DNA of 43,616 bases from an uncultured Clostridia bacterium (GTDB lineage: Bacteria > Bacillota > Clostridia > Oscillospirales > Acutalibacteraceae). Where the stretch lies: positions 1-43,616 of the forward strand of contig CALWUU010000032.1 of assembly GCA_944384835.1 (NCBI GenBank), given 5' to 3'. Positions 43,558 to 43,616 of this stretch are shown here, in pieces; position 1 is the stretch's first letter, and each line of letters begins with the position of its first letter. The position numbers and the translations under genes are program-made. The notes under the pieces are model-generated. The model searched no databases. It was not told the origin of the DNA and saw only the letters and a list, made by a program, of their open reading frames with translations.

Positions 43558-43616
43558 TTAAGGAGACACTTCAACAGAGGTTTCTTTTGAAGACGTTTGT
43601 TTTAATTTTTTCCATA
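43558..43616 (-). CDS. C-terminal end of a gene beyond the right edge
   Basis: The last frame before the terminator reads WKKLKQTSSKETSVEVSP and stops at TAA (43560-43558), with a second TAA possible just after. Only 18 residues are in the window, so no product can be named. The polar Ser/Lys-rich tail and the directly following terminator are the only evidence. Confidence 0.5.
   Translation of the reverse strand, partial: WKKLKQTSSKETSVEVSP

Overview
The window is AT-rich chromosomal DNA of an anaerobic, low-GC, probably spore-forming Clostridia bacterium (my guess is the Oscillospiraceae/Ruminococcaceae side, inferred only from gene content). The main grounds are a full-length pyruvate:ferredoxin oxidoreductase, several 4Fe-4S proteins, a two-subunit SUF-like Fe-S assembly system with no sufS/sufU beside it, a cell-wall/spore type GH18-LysM protein, an exosporium-style collagen-like protein, a preQ1 riboswitch in front of queT, and many Gram-positive envelope genes (YfhO, LCP, lipoproteins). 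Nothing looks like a prophage, insertion sequence, CRISPR array or large island.

Layout. 1-2328 (minus) is the first 776 codons of a secreted transglutaminase-like protein that runs off the left edge. 2938-4911 (minus) is a membrane-anchored GH18 protein with two LysM modules. 5110-7305 (plus) is a marR-sufC-sufB operon with a textbook promoter. 7548-8423 is a collagen-like surface/spore protein. 8875-10186 holds two RCK/TrkA potassium-gating proteins; their likely membrane partner trkH lies at 36176. 10218-12686 (minus) is yfhO, with a 23-bp palindrome over its -35 box. 13044-17247 (plus) holds yfbR, an LCP-family cell-wall ligase and a two-component system.

17705-20801 (minus) carries a ferredoxin / membrane 4Fe-4S protein / ArsR operon with nested reading frames, an unusual four-helix FUSC-like membrane domain fused to a HAD hydrolase, and a PEBP-family protein. 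A tRNA-Pro(CGG) follows. 21241-25091 (minus) is a seven-gene redox/detoxification operon (small coiled-coil protein, iron alcohol dehydrogenase, acetyltransferase, cupin, cyclophilin-like lipoprotein, CMD-family protein, flavin reductase), divergent from a LysR regulator. 26236-29741 holds a bacterial PH-domain protein, two membrane-anchored secreted proteins with Cys/His modules, and a helical hypothetical protein lying between two decayed copies of a ~100-bp repeat. A tRNA-Ser(CGA) follows the second copy.

30452-33072 (plus) contains a DUF815 AAA+ protein and a lipoprotein joining a substrate-binding domain to a peptidoglycan-binding domain. 33145-35137 (minus) has a SulP transporter without STAS domain and a small XRE regulator, each near palindromes. 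35523-37585 is a promoter, a preQ1-I riboswitch, queT and trkH in one transcript. 38052-39416 (minus) is a CBS/CorC-type membrane protein, 39685-43239 (plus) is nifJ, and the last 59 bases hold the end of another minus-strand gene.

Most transcription units are bounded by clear intrinsic terminators and many by good sigma-A promoters, so unit boundaries are well supported. Products come from recognising motifs by eye; no database search was run. I see no wholly new system. The most unusual items are the FUSC-HAD fusion, the binding-protein/PG-binding lipoprotein, the Cys-bearing MarR on the minimal SUF operon, the decayed repeat pair, and preQ1 control over a potassium transporter.
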